Part shown: piece by piece, positions 50,726-59,844 of the stretch | Layout: each line of letters opens with the position of its first letter | Numbering within the stretch: the stretch's first letter is position 1 | Position numbers and translations under genes: made by a program | The notes under the pieces: model-generated | What the model was told of the DNA's origin: nothing | Databases searched by the model: none | Seen by the model: the letters and a program-made list of their open reading frames with translations, nothing else | DNA from: Desulfovibrio sp. JC010 | Lineage (GTDB): Bacteria > Desulfobacterota > Desulfovibrionia > Desulfovibrionales > Desulfovibrionaceae | Length of the DNA stretch: 64,000 nucleotides | Reading direction: 5' to 3' | Assembly (NCBI RefSeq): GCF_010470675.1 | Contig: NZ_VOIQ01000001.1 | Location: forward strand, 186,001-250,000

Positions 50726-53023
50726 TCAAAGCACCACCTTTGCCCGCAAGGCCCGCAGCCCGTGCACGCCCTGCATGTCTTCCAGCACGTGGTTCTCAAT
50801 CTCCCCTTCAATGAACCCCTTATCCGCCAGATATTCAAAATAGCTGGTGTATTCCCGCCACTCCTTATCCTGCGTATAAATGACCGAGAGCATGCCCGGT
50901 CTGGTCAGCCGCTCCCCGCTGCCCAGAATGGTGGACTTATCGATACGTTTCTTGATGATTTCGTAACGAATATTGTAGGTCCCCTCGACTTCGAACCGTT
51001 TTTCGTCCACCCGGAAAAGAATCGTCAGCGGTGCGGAATGAACAAGCACCAGCGGAGAGCAGCTCAAGGGTACCCTTAGCTGCGGCAGCAAAGAATCGGT
51101 CAGCCGGACCATTTCGCACATCTTGATCATCTGCCAGACCCGCAGGTTTCTGAGCTGAACATCATCGAACTTGAAATCCCTGACCATGGATTCGCCCACG
51201 TAGATATTATATTCCACTCCATCAGTGCGGTATTTTTCAAAATAGTGGGGAAAAATCTGCTGCGCCCGCACTTCCTCCTGATCCAGAAATGCGGTCAACG
51301 AAAGATTGAGCAGGGAAACCGAATCCTCATAATCCCTGCGCCGCTGGTAGATTACGCCCATGCCGGGGTTCATTTCCTTAAAATACTCATCAATTTTGGA
51401 ACTGTATTTTTCCGATGTTTCACGCAGGTAATTGAAAAACGGTTCAACCCGCTGCTGCAGGAATTCGATGATGTTGATTTCATCCCCGGAATTAAGTCCT
51501 TCACGCACAGCCGCTGCATAGCGGGCAAGAGTGGCAAAATAGTAATCGGCAATGGGGATGGTCCTGTTGCGGTAGATTTCACTCAAGGTCTGGGAAGCAA
51601 GATCCAGTTGCTTGAGCAGGTCGGCCTGAATGGCCTGATTGCGCTCCACCGACGAACTGCGGATATCCATACTGCCGTACAAAGGATAGACGTCCCTGAA
51701 AACAATGTCATTGAAACGGACTTCCCCGTCCTCACCATTACGACTCAGAAAATTGTAGGCTGCTTCTTCAAAACGCCATGCAACGCTGGGATGGATGGCC
51801 GTGCAATGCTCCTTGATGACCCGGTCCACCCGCGATTCCAGACGGTTCATTTCCCGGCGCACGGCAACACTTAAAATGGGTAAAAGCTCAGCCAGTTTAC
51901 GGGCGGAATGGGTGCTGATCATATCCTTGGTATCTGAAACAAGCTCCAACACGGCAATGACCCGATCCTCTTCCATTAACGGCATGAGTCCCATGCTGCG
52001 CGCCCCGCTGCGGTAAAGATAATCGACCACCCCGTTCTGACCTTCGCACTCCAGAATTTCCGGGATGAAATACGGTTCTGCGGTCCTGAAGACCTGATCG
52101 TAAATTTCTTCAAACAAGCCCAGAGTTTCACCGGGATAGTCCCGCAATACACTGCGCTGAATCGTCTCCCTGTTGCCCTGCGTAACCCGGTAACGCAACA
52201 CCAGCCCTACACGCAGATCCTCCACTTTCAGGATCGAACGCAAGCGATGGGTAATGGCGGCCAGACTCTCCGCTTTGCGCAGAGAACCGTTTTCCACGAG
52301 ATCAGACTTGAGCTGCGAGATATTTTCCTTTTCCGTGACCTCGGAAAAACTGACCGTGATCAATCCTTTAAAGCTGACCCCGTCCAGCGGCATGAGCCGT
52401 TCAAGGGTTTCCTTATCGCGCATGATCAGCAGCCGCGAAAACTGCTCACGCGGTAAAATGTCAAGCCCTCCGGCATCCACATCCACAAAACGGAAAGAAT
52501 AATCAGCCAGAAAATAGCGATCCACCTTCTGCTGCGGATCGGGCATTTTCATAATCACTTCGATCATCTCGTGGTCAAGCTGGTAGTAGATATCGAAAAG
52601 CATGGTGTAAGCGAAAAGCAGATTCTCGCTGTAGAGATCGGAAAGACGCATCATCAGACTTTCGCTGAGTTCCAGCTCTATGCCCGGCTCTTCAAACATT
52701 TCCCTGTAACGGGCGGTGGCAAAAAAATGGTCATGGGTAAAAGGAGCCTGCACCTTGCCGATGCATTCCTTATCTTCGAGATCGGGAAAGACCAGACGCA
52801 TGAGAAAATGAATTTCTTCTGCATATTTCTGAAGATCTTCGGCTGTGACCGCACCGGAAAGCCCTTCCTTACCTTCCAAGGAGTCCAAGATCTTACCGAT
52901 CTGTCTGCTGTAGGGATTCCCGGCCCCGGACAGAACGGATCGGGCCTTGCGGAACAAGGGTTCAAAACTGAGTTCCGCTGTAAAGGGCATTGCCGCATAT
53001 GCTTTCATGGCTTCATCACGCAT
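50726..53023 (-). CDS. Large cytoplasmic protein of unknown function with a GAF-like segment
   Basis: 765 residues, largely helical, with no signal peptide or membrane helix. The region at about 305-430 resembles a GAF domain (LRVGLVLRYRVTQGNRETIQ, GARSMGLMPLMEEDRVIAVL with ELVSDTKDMIS), so it may bind a small ligand. I do not recognise the rest; it has no kinase, cyclase, HD or DNA-binding motif. The C-terminal part is rich in charged helices and beta segments. The start at 53023 (MRDEAMKAYAAMPF) was chosen because GGAG lies seven bases before it; the frame continues to 53266 but that part has no coding character. It is divergent from the M48 peptidase gene. Confidence 0.75.
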   Translation of the reverse strand: MRDEAMKAYAAMPFTAELSFEPLFRKARSVLSGAGNPYSRQIGKILDSLEGKEGLSGAVTAEDLQKYAEEIHFLMRLVFPDLEDKECIGKVQAPFTHDHFFATARYREMFEEPGIELELSESLMMRLSDLYSENLLFAYTMLFDIYYQLDHEMIEVIMKMPDPQQKVDRYFLADYSFRFVDVDAGGLDILPREQFSRLLIMRDKETLERLMPLDGVSFKGLITVSFSEVTEKENISQLKSDLVENGSLRKAESLAAITHRLRSILKVEDLRVGLVLRYRVTQGNRETIQRSVLRDYPGETLGLFEEIYDQVFRTAEPYFIPEILECEGQNGVVDYLYRSGARSMGLMPLMEEDRVIAVLELVSDTKDMISTHSARKLAELLPILSVAVRREMNRLESRVDRVIKEHCTAIHPSVAWRFEEAAYNFLSRNGEDGEVRFNDIVFRDVYPLYGSMDIRSSSVERNQAIQADLLKQLDLASQTLSEIYRNRTIPIADYYFATLARYAAAVREGLNSGDEINIIEFLQQRVEPFFNYLRETSEKYSSKIDEYFKEMNPGMGVIYQRRRDYEDSVSLLNLSLTAFLDQEEVRAQQIFPHYFEKYRTDGVEYNIYVGESMVRDFKFDDVQLRNLRVWQMIKMCEMVRLTDSLLPQLRVPLSCSPLVLVHSAPLTILFRVDEKRFEVEGTYNIRYEIIKKRIDKSTILGSGERLTRPGMLSVIYTQDKEWREYTSYFEYLADKGFIEGEIENHVLEDMQGVHGLRALRAKVVL

Positions 53024-53168
53024 GGTCATTCTCCGCTTATTTTTCGTAGATACATTAATATAGCTTAATAAGCGCAACAGGTGAAGCTTTGCCGCATGAA
53101 AACAGAAACGGTTGCCAAAGAAACCGTGCGGATATATCTTTATAGATAACGACGATTTCGGAGGAAGC

Positions 53169-54491
53169 ATGGCTAGAAAATATAAGGCAGGATCAATTTC
53201 CAGAAGACAGGCCCTGAAGCTGGCTGCAGGCGGAACACTGGGCATCTTGAGCGGCTGCGCCATCAACCCGGTTACCGGACAGCAGCAGCTGATGCTGGTT
53301 TCCCAGCAGCAGGAAATTCATATGGACCGCCAAAATTCCCCGCACCAGTTCTCCGCTGACTACGGAGCCGTTCAGGACAAACGGGTCAACGACTACATAA
53401 CCAGAGTCGGGATTTCCCTTTCATCCAGCAGTCACAGGCCGGACATGCCCTACTCCTTCCGCTGCGTGAATGCCAACTATGTCAATGCCTACGCCTTTCC
53501 CGGCGGAAGCATCGCCTGTACCCGCGGCATTCTGGTCACTCTTGAAAATGAAGCCGAACTGGCCGCGCTCATGGGACATGAGATCGGACATGTTAATGCC
53601 CGGCACACGGCATCACGCATGAGTTCGGCCATTGCCGTACAGGGAATTGTGGCCATCGGCGTGGGCGTGGCCGCCACTCAGGACAGCCGATTGGTTCCGC
53701 TGGCTGCCGGACTGGGAGGAGTCGGTGCCGGAATGCTGTTGGCAAGCTACTCCCGTTCCGATGAACGGCAGGCGGACAGCCTCGGCATGGAATACATGGA
53801 CAACATGGGCTACGACCCTGAAGGCATGGTCGGCCTTATGGAAGAACTGGAGAAACTTCACAAAAGCAAGCCTTCATTCGTGCAGCAGATGTTCGCTTCC
53901 CATCCCATGAGTTCTGAACGCTACGCCACTGCCGTAGAAAAAAGAAATACTGTTTACGCCGACAGCAAGGGTAAACTTCTGCGTGAACGATACATGGACA
54001 ACATCGCCTCAGTGCGCAAAATCAAACCGGCCATTGTGGAAATGCAGAAGGGCGAAGGAGCCATGGGCAAGAAAAGCTACCATGAAGCAGAGGATCATTT
54101 TGCAAAAGCCCTGCGCATTGCCCCCAATGATTATGCCGGATTGCTGCTCATGTCCAAGTGCCAGCTGGCACAGGGCAAAGCCAAGCAGGGCTTGCACTAC
54201 GCCCAGAGGGCCAAAGACCGCTACCCGCAGGAAGCACAGGCCCTGCACATGACCGGAATGCTCAGTCTTGAAAACCGCAAATTCAGGCAGGCCCTTTCCA
54301 ACTTTGATGCCTACGAAAAAAGACTGCCCGGCAACCCCATGACTACATTTTACAAGGGAGTCTCCTACGAAGCACTGGGCAACCGCGACATGGCTGCCAA
54401 TGAATATTACCGTTTCCTGAAGGTCAATAATCAGGGCGATTACGCAAAACATGCTTATGACCGGCTGACCGGATGGGGTTACCTGCAATGA
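53169..54491 (+). CDS. Tat-exported M48 metallopeptidase lipoprotein with TPR domain (BepA/LoiP-like)
   Basis: 440 residues. The N-terminus SISRRQALKLAAGG with LGILSGC combines a twin-arginine motif and a lipobox, implying Tat export followed by lipid attachment at Cys. The peptidase domain has the zinc motif MGHEIGHVNARHTA and a downstream ligand Glu in SRSDERQADSLGMEYM. Residues about 300-430 form TPR units (AEDHFAKALRIAPNDYAGLL, YKGVSYEALGNRDMAANEYY). BepA-type proteases degrade or help assemble outer-membrane proteins. The ATG at 53169 has GGAGG upstream; the upstream extension to 53112 is unlikely. Confidence 0.92.
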   Translation: MARKYKAGSISRRQALKLAAGGTLGILSGCAINPVTGQQQLMLVSQQQEIHMDRQNSPHQFSADYGAVQDKRVNDYITRVGISLSSSSHRPDMPYSFRCVNANYVNAYAFPGGSIACTRGILVTLENEAELAALMGHEIGHVNARHTASRMSSAIAVQGIVAIGVGVAATQDSRLVPLAAGLGGVGAGMLLASYSRSDERQADSLGMEYMDNMGYDPEGMVGLMEELEKLHKSKPSFVQQMFASHPMSSERYATAVEKRNTVYADSKGKLLRERYMDNIASVRKIKPAIVEMQKGEGAMGKKSYHEAEDHFAKALRIAPNDYAGLLLMSKCQLAQGKAKQGLHYAQRAKDRYPQEAQALHMTGMLSLENRKFRQALSNFDAYEKRLPGNPMTTFYKGVSYEALGNRDMAANEYYRFLKVNNQGDYAKHAYDRLTGWGYLQ

Positions 54492-54556
54492 TAAAATGTG
54501 CTAAATTATTCAAAAGATAACATCAGCAAACAAACCGGACCGCCCAGGGAGGCTGC

Positions 54557-55282
54557 ATGCTTCGAACATTCTCTGCATTGTGTTTTGCCTTCATGATCAG
54601 CTTTTCAGTCAACGCACATGCTGCAGAGGAGCTCATCATTTCCGGCAAGAATTCCACGCTGATCCACGCATGCGCCGAAGTTTTAAAAGAAGCATACGAA
54701 GAAATGGGGATAGAAATTGAGCCTAAATATTATCCCATCCTGAGAGCCGTAAAGACGGCAAATTCAGGCCATGTTGATGGAGAAATTGCTAAAATTGAAG
54801 GGATGGAAAAGCAATACCCCAACCTTATTCGCGTTCCTGTTCCCATCTACTATACTGAGGCTGTTGTCCTTACCAAAAACACGAATATAAAAGTCTCCGG
54901 ATGGAAATCACTTGCGCCGTACAGACTGGGCATACTGCGCGGGGTCCATGTTTTGGAAGAAGGTTTAAAAAAAGGGGACTGCACAAAGTTTGCGACCTGC
55001 AAGAACAACGCCCATATGCTGAAAATGATTGAAGCTGACCGGATTCAGGCCGGAGTCATTTCCAAGGTGGCTGCCATGGAAGCTCTGAAAAACTCTAACT
55101 CAACTGACGTCATAATTCTGGAGCCACCTGTCGAAACAACACCGTTGTACCACTACCTCAATAAAAAGCATGCTGCACTTATACCGCAATTGACAACTGT
55201 TCTGGAAAAAATGCAGAAGAGCGGACGAATGAAGGAAATCAAAAACAGCTATCTGCAAAAGCATTTCTATCCAAATCACTGA
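54557..55282 (+). CDS. Periplasmic solute-binding protein, family 3 type
   Basis: A 241-residue exported protein. The signal peptide ends NAHAAEE. The mature part has the type II periplasmic binding fold of SBP_bac_3 proteins (ELIISGKNSTLIHACAEVLK, EAYEEMGIEIEPKYYPILRA, GHVDGEIAKIEGMEKQYPNL, SGWKSLAPYRLGILRGVHVL, and the late VLEKMQKSGRMKEIKNSYLQ). It has no adjacent transport genes, so it may be a solo sensor or chemotaxis partner (a chemoreceptor follows 212 bp later). GGGAGG precedes the ATG and an intrinsic terminator follows. Confidence 0.88.
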   Translation: MLRTFSALCFAFMISFSVNAHAAEELIISGKNSTLIHACAEVLKEAYEEMGIEIEPKYYPILRAVKTANSGHVDGEIAKIEGMEKQYPNLIRVPVPIYYTEAVVLTKNTNIKVSGWKSLAPYRLGILRGVHVLEEGLKKGDCTKFATCKNNAHMLKMIEADRIQAGVISKVAAMEALKNSNSTDVIILEPPVETTPLYHYLNKKHAALIPQLTTVLEKMQKSGRMKEIKNSYLQKHFYPNH

Positions 55283-55312
55283 TCGGCTTTAACTGACAAA
55301 ATCCAGAAACAC

Positions 55313-55338
55313 CCCGGGCAACAGTCCGGGTTTTTTAT
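55313..55338 (+). terminator. Intrinsic terminator after the solute-binding protein
   Basis: CCCGG and CCGGG arms with an eight-base loop followed by TTTTTTATTT. Confidence 0.8.
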
Positions 55339-55494
55339 TTTCATCTGCAAAGAGACCGCAGCGGCCACCAGTATTCTTAATATAATCTTTTTACAAAATT
55401 TAATACGTTATATTAACAACATAAACAAACATAAACCAATTCAAACAACCGTATACTCTTATTTCAACAAGCTTAACATGAGGGGATGTTGCAA

Positions 55495-57927
55495 ATGCTA
55501 AAAAATCTGGGAGTAACAACTAAAATTGCTGCGGGCTTCGGGCTGATCCTGATCCTGCTGGCAGCAACCGCCGGGCAGGGAATTTTCAAACTCAATGACA
55601 GTTCGGACGGATTCACTAAGTACCGTGAACTGGCCCGGCAGACCAATTTGACCGGACGCATTCAGGCCAACCTGCTGCTGACCCGTATGGGTGCCATAGC
55701 CTACATGGATTCAGGCACAGATCAGGCTTTGAAGCAATATAATGAAAGGTTGGCCAAGTTAGAAGAATTTGTCCGGACTGCGGAAAAACAAATTTCCGGC
55801 CCCAGCCAGTCCGAACTGGTAAAAAAAATAAGCCGAAACGTCGCGGATTACGCACAGACTTTCAACGAGAGACTTGCCCAGAAGCAAAATGAAACCATTA
55901 TTCTGAAAAAAGCGGTTAAGAGCAGCAGGATTCTCAGTGAATGTCTGGCTACCTTGCGTGACAACGCAAAAGAACGTGACGACCAGTTCATGCTCTCCAG
56001 AATTGAGAAAAGCAGGGCTCTGATGTTTGAGGCGAGGCTGACCAACTCGTACTTCATCTTCAAAACCCAAAAAGCGGAAGACGCGAACAAAGCAGTTGCG
56101 CTTTTAAAAAATCTCAACCAAAGCATAACCGACATTGAAAACACCCTCTACTCCCCTTCAGACCTGAATATGATCGGTACAATGTCGGAAAACACACGAC
56201 TGTATCTTAAACATACAAACGAACTGATTGATGGCACAAAAGCCCAGATTGCAATAGAGCAGAAGTTGAACGGACTCGGTCCGGTAATGGCCGAGCATAT
56301 TGAGAATCTCAAAATGTCCATCATGAAAGAGCAGGACGAACTGGGACCGCGCATGCAGTCTTCAATTGCTGCAGCCGCCCAGTCCATGAGTGTAACTTCG
56401 CTGATTACCATCATCGTCGGCATAATCCTCGCTTTCTTCATATCCCGCTCCATTACCGGTCCGCTGGCCAAGGCCCGTGCCTTTGTGCAGGAGCTGGCAA
56501 ACGGCAATCTCAACACCAAAATGGAAGTGGACCAGAAGGACGAAGTAGGCATGATCTGCAAAGACATGGCTCAGGTGGAAAGCACCCTGAAAAAGGTAAT
56601 GTCTGAAATTGATGATGCCATCACCGGAATTGAGGAAGGCCGGATCGACAGTCAAGCCGACAGCTCCACTTTCAAAGGCAGCTACGCAGATCTCATCGAC
56701 CGCACCAATCTGGCCATGAATGTGATGAGGTCCTTTATTGACTCCGTTCCGGTTCCCGTAATGACCATGGACCGCGATATGAAAATCCTGTTCATGAACA
56801 AAACCGGAACAGGACTGCTCAATAAATCACTTGATGAACTGAAACAAAACACCTGCTCCGCCACAATGCAGACTCCCGATTGCGGAACCGAGAACTGCGC
56901 CTGCGCCAAAGCCTTCACTTCCCGTAAACCCGAAAACGGCGAGACCGTTGCCGATACCCCGGCAGGCAGGCTCGACATCGATTATATAGGTGTTCCCATT
57001 GAAAAAGACGGCAAAGTGGTCGGTGCTCTTGAGGTCATCCTTGATCAGACAACGATCCGCTCCGCCCAGCGAACCATGCAGGATGTTGCCGAACGCACCC
57101 AGACCGTTGCCGAACAACTTTCCTCTGCCAGTGAGGAACTGGCCGCGCAGGTGGAACAGATCAGCAACGGTTCTGAGATTCAGCATGAGCGTATCACTGA
57201 AACAGCCACCGCCATGGAACAGATGAACAGTACTATTCTGGAAGTGGCCCGTAATGCCTCCAATGCATCGGGCAAAAGCATGGAAGCCAGACAGCAGGCC
57301 GAGGAAGGTGCAAAAATCGTTTCCCAGTCAGTACGTTCCATCACCGAAGTCAGCACCATCGCCGACGACCTGCGCACAAGCATGGCTAATCTCGGCAAGC
57401 AGACTGAATCCATCAGCACGGTTATGGATGTTATTTCCGACATTGCCGACCAGACCAACCTGCTGGCCCTGAACGCCGCCATTGAAGCGGCCCGTGCCGG
57501 GGAAGCCGGACGCGGATTTGCAGTGGTTGCCGATGAAGTCCGCAAACTTGCTGAAAAAACAATGTCCGCCACCCATGAAGTGGGCAGCAATGTGGAATCC
57601 ATCCAGCAGGCCATGCGCACCAACATGCGTGAAGTGGAAAATGCTGTGGTCGCAGTAGAAAAAACCACCGAACTGGCTGCCCGCTCCGGCTCCTCACTTG
57701 AGGTAATCGTAAGCACGGTGGAAGACAGCGCGGGACAGGTGGAAGGCATCGCCACTGCTTCTGAAGAACAATCCAGCACCTCAGAACAGATCAACAGCGC
57801 CATCAATGAAATTAACAACATCACCCGAGAAACAACTGACGGCATCCAGCAGTCGGCCAAGGCTGTTCAGGAACTGGCGGTCATGTCCAGCGAACTGAAT
57901 GATCTGATCAGCGAATTGAAAGCGTAA
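55495..57927 (+). CDS. Methyl-accepting chemotaxis protein with helical periplasmic sensor and PAS domain
   Basis: 810 residues. Helix 1 (IAAGFGLILILLAATAGQGI), a periplasmic all-helical sensor of about 250 residues of HBM/4-helix type, helix 2 (LITIIVGIILAFFISRSITG), HAMP, then a PAS domain at about 415-525 (SFIDSVPVPVMTMDRDMKIL, GALEVILDQTT). The PAS segment contains five Cys within 27 residues (NTCSATMQTPDCGTENCACA), suggesting a redox or metal centre. The signalling coiled-coil has the usual tip [20 protein letters not shown]. The ATG at 55495 has GAGGGG nine bases upstream; the ATG at 55486 abuts that site and is less likely. Confidence 0.94.
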   Translation: MLKNLGVTTKIAAGFGLILILLAATAGQGIFKLNDSSDGFTKYRELARQTNLTGRIQANLLLTRMGAIAYMDSGTDQALKQYNERLAKLEEFVRTAEKQISGPSQSELVKKISRNVADYAQTFNERLAQKQNETIILKKAVKSSRILSECLATLRDNAKERDDQFMLSRIEKSRALMFEARLTNSYFIFKTQKAEDANKAVALLKNLNQSITDIENTLYSPSDLNMIGTMSENTRLYLKHTNELIDGTKAQIAIEQKLNGLGPVMAEHIENLKMSIMKEQDELGPRMQSSIAAAAQSMSVTSLITIIVGIILAFFISRSITGPLAKARAFVQELANGNLNTKMEVDQKDEVGMICKDMAQVESTLKKVMSEIDDAITGIEEGRIDSQADSSTFKGSYADLIDRTNLAMNVMRSFIDSVPVPVMTMDRDMKILFMNKTGTGLLNKSLDELKQNTCSATMQTPDCGTENCACAKAFTSRKPENGETVADTPAGRLDIDYIGVPIEKDGKVVGALEVILDQTTIRSAQRTMQDVAERTQTVAEQLSSASEELAAQVEQISNGSEIQHERITETATAMEQMNSTILEVARNASNASGKSMEARQQAEEGAKIVSQSVRSITEVSTIADDLRTSMANLGKQTESISTVMDVISDIADQTNLLALNAAIEAARAGEAGRGFAVVADEVRKLAEKTMSATHEVGSNVESIQQAMRTNMREVENAVVAVEKTTELAARSGSSLEVIVSTVEDSAGQVEGIATASEEQSSTSEQINSAINEINNITRETTDGIQQSAKAVQELAVMSSELNDLISELKA

Positions 57928-57948
57928 ACAAAATCAACCGCTAGAACT

Positions 57949-57988
57949 AAAATCCCGGCAGGCTTCACGGCTTGCCGGGATTTTGTTT
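57949..57988 (+). terminator. Intrinsic terminator after the PAS chemoreceptor
   Basis: Twelve-bp arms AAAATCCCGGCA and its complement, extended by G-U pairing, with TTTTGTTTTG following. Confidence 0.88.
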
Positions 57989-58126
57989 TGTTCCCAGAAC
58001 ATATTTAACTCAAGCAATATTAAGAAAATACCACATGGCCTGCATCTTTTGTAAAAATCATCCATTCCCTATGACAGAAAGCCTCGCTTCATGGTTTACT
58101 GGATACAAAAAAGAACTGGAGCGTTT

Positions 58127-59665
58127 ATGAAAAGATCCATCCTGCTGATCATATTTACTGCCTTATTCATCTGCACAAACTCCGCATGGGCCGGTAATTA
58201 CCCCATTGTGGACAGCGGACAGGATGCCTGTTTCAACAATTCCCGGCAGATTCACTGCCCGGACAAAGGAAGCGATTTCTACGGACAGGACGCCCAATAC
58301 AAGGGGAACCAACCCCGCTACAAAGATAACGGGGACGGCACGATTTCCGATCTTGTCACCGGGTTGATGTGGGTCAAGGAACGCGGCCCTGCCGTAAGCT
58401 GGCAACAGGCCATGGACGGAGCAGAAGACTGCCGGGTGGGCGAATACTCAGACTGGCGCGCCCCGAACATCAAGGAGTTGTACTCGCTAATTGATTTCAA
58501 CGGCTGGGTACAGGGTACAGAAAAGGACTCCACCCCGTTCATCAATACCGATTACTTTGAATTCAAATTCGGAGACACCTCCAAAGGCCAACGCATTATC
58601 GACTGTCAGGACTGGTCCTCAACATCTTACGTAAGCACCACCATGGGCAACAATCCCACGGCCTTCGGGGTCAACTTTGCGGACGGAAGAATTAAAGGCT
58701 ACGGCAAAAAAGACCGCCGGGGCAGCAAAAGCAAATATGTCCGCTATGTGCGCGGCAACCCGGATTACGGCAAAAATATTTTCGTAGACCGCAAAGACGG
58801 AACCATTGCGGACAAGGCCACCGGATTGATCTGGCAAAAGCAGGACAGCGTAAAAAAACTCAACTGGGAAGAAGCTCTCAGCTACTGCGAAAACCTTAAT
58901 TATGCAGGCCGCGACGATTGGAGACTCCCGAGCGTTAAGGAACTGCAATCCATCGTGGATTACGCCCGCAGCCCCAAAACCAGCGGGACCGCAGCCATCG
59001 ATCCCATTTTCAAGACCACTAAAAAAGAATCCTACTGCTGGTCATCCACAACCCATATGGACGGCCCCAAACCCTCCCATGCTTCCTACGTGGCATTCGG
59101 CCGGGCATGGGGCTACTTCGGGCCTCCAAGCAGCAGCAAAAAAACATGGATGGACGTCCACGGGGCCGGCGCGCAACGCAGCGATCCCAAATCCGGTGAT
59201 CCCGATGATTACCCCAATGGACGCGGCCCGCAGGGTGACGACATCCGCATCTATAATTACGTGCGCTGCGTTACAGGAGGCGGGGTTGAGCCTTGCGATC
59301 CGCCCTACACCAGAATCCCCACGTGGAAAGGCGGCAATCCCGGCGGCAATTCCGGTTCCGGCATGGGCATGAGCCATATGGACAACAACAGACAGCAAAG
59401 AAATAGAAATCAGGGCATGAATTCCGGCATGAGGCAAGGCAGAATGCAGGGCGGCATGGGAATGGGACAAGGCCGTGGTCCCGGTAACGGCCAAGGACCG
59501 CCGGAAGAAGCCTTCACCGCCTGTGAGAACAAATCCCAAGGCGACGACTGCACAGTTGAGACTCCGCACGGAACACTTAACGGCCAATGCGTAAGCCGGG
59601 GCGAGCAGACTTTCTGCGTACCCGAAGGACACGGCCGGGGTATGGGCGGCAGACCGAGACAGTAA
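58127..59665 (+). CDS. Exported protein with tandem DUF1566 (Lcl C-terminal) domains and a Gly/Met-rich tail
   Basis: 512 residues. A signal peptide (SILLIIFTALFICTNSAWAG) is followed by two DUF1566 units at about residues 55-205 and 215-395. Each opens with the same pattern (DNGDGTISDLVTGLMWVK; DRKDGTIADKATGLIWQK), has W-R-x-P-x-x-KEL (WRAPNIKELYSLID; WRLPSVKELQSIVD) and ends in a YVRYVRG or YNYVRCVTG segment. Then comes a low-complexity Gly/Met/Arg/Gln tail (about 415-465) and a final Cys motif (ACENKSQGDDCTVETPHGTL, NGQCVSRG). DUF1566 occurs in cell-surface and adhesin-like proteins; a biochemical function is not known to me. The ATG at 58127 has GGAG upstream; MVYWIQ at 58091 is an unlikely extension. 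Confidence 0.88.
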   Translation: MKRSILLIIFTALFICTNSAWAGNYPIVDSGQDACFNNSRQIHCPDKGSDFYGQDAQYKGNQPRYKDNGDGTISDLVTGLMWVKERGPAVSWQQAMDGAEDCRVGEYSDWRAPNIKELYSLIDFNGWVQGTEKDSTPFINTDYFEFKFGDTSKGQRIIDCQDWSSTSYVSTTMGNNPTAFGVNFADGRIKGYGKKDRRGSKSKYVRYVRGNPDYGKNIFVDRKDGTIADKATGLIWQKQDSVKKLNWEEALSYCENLNYAGRDDWRLPSVKELQSIVDYARSPKTSGTAAIDPIFKTTKKESYCWSSTTHMDGPKPSHASYVAFGRAWGYFGPPSSSKKTWMDVHGAGAQRSDPKSGDPDDYPNGRGPQGDDIRIYNYVRCVTGGGVEPCDPPYTRIPTWKGGNPGGNSGSGMGMSHMDNNRQQRNRNQGMNSGMRQGRMQGGMGMGQGRGPGNGQGPPEEAFTACENKSQGDDCTVETPHGTLNGQCVSRGEQTFCVPEGHGRGMGGRPRQ

Positions 59666-59668
59666 AAG

Positions 59669-59702
59669 TATAGCCCGGAATGGAGAGCCATTCCGGGCTA
59701 TA
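59669..59702. terminator. Strong hairpin after the DUF1566 gene
   Basis: Perfect 15-bp arms TATAGCCCGGAATGG and its complement with a four-base loop; only a short T-poor tail follows, so it may act partly through RNA stabilisation. Confidence 0.75.
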
Positions 59703-59729
59703 ATATTAAAAACGACTTTCAAACCTAAA

Positions 59730-59839
59730 CGGCGAAGCCAAACTAAAAGTTTTTGAAGAGTCCAGAGAAACTTTTTTCAAAAAGTTTCTTTGGCCGCCGG
59801 AGGCGAAATCTTCCAATAAAAGCGCGCCAGCGCATCAAA
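59730..59839. repeat. Modular intergenic repeat, copy 8 (variant B)
   Basis: CGGCGAAGCC, AGTTTTTGAAGAG, a palindromic hairpin at 59766-59789 (AGAAACTTTTTT and complement), GGCCGCCGGAGGCG and AAAGCGCGCCAGCGCATCAA. It ends 5 bp from the stop of the GltD-like gene. It closely matches copy 7. Confidence 0.9.
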
Positions 59840-59844
59840 CCTTC

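Noticed and set aside
53024-53266. Upstream extension of the large unknown protein
   Set aside because: The extra 81 residues overlap the divergent promoter region and the M48 start. A proper Shine-Dalgarno exists for the ATG at 53023.
55283-55494. Possible promoter repeats upstream of the PAS chemoreceptor
   Set aside because: The AT-rich runs and CATAAAC repeats do not fit a sigma-28 or sigma-70 consensus well enough to annotate.
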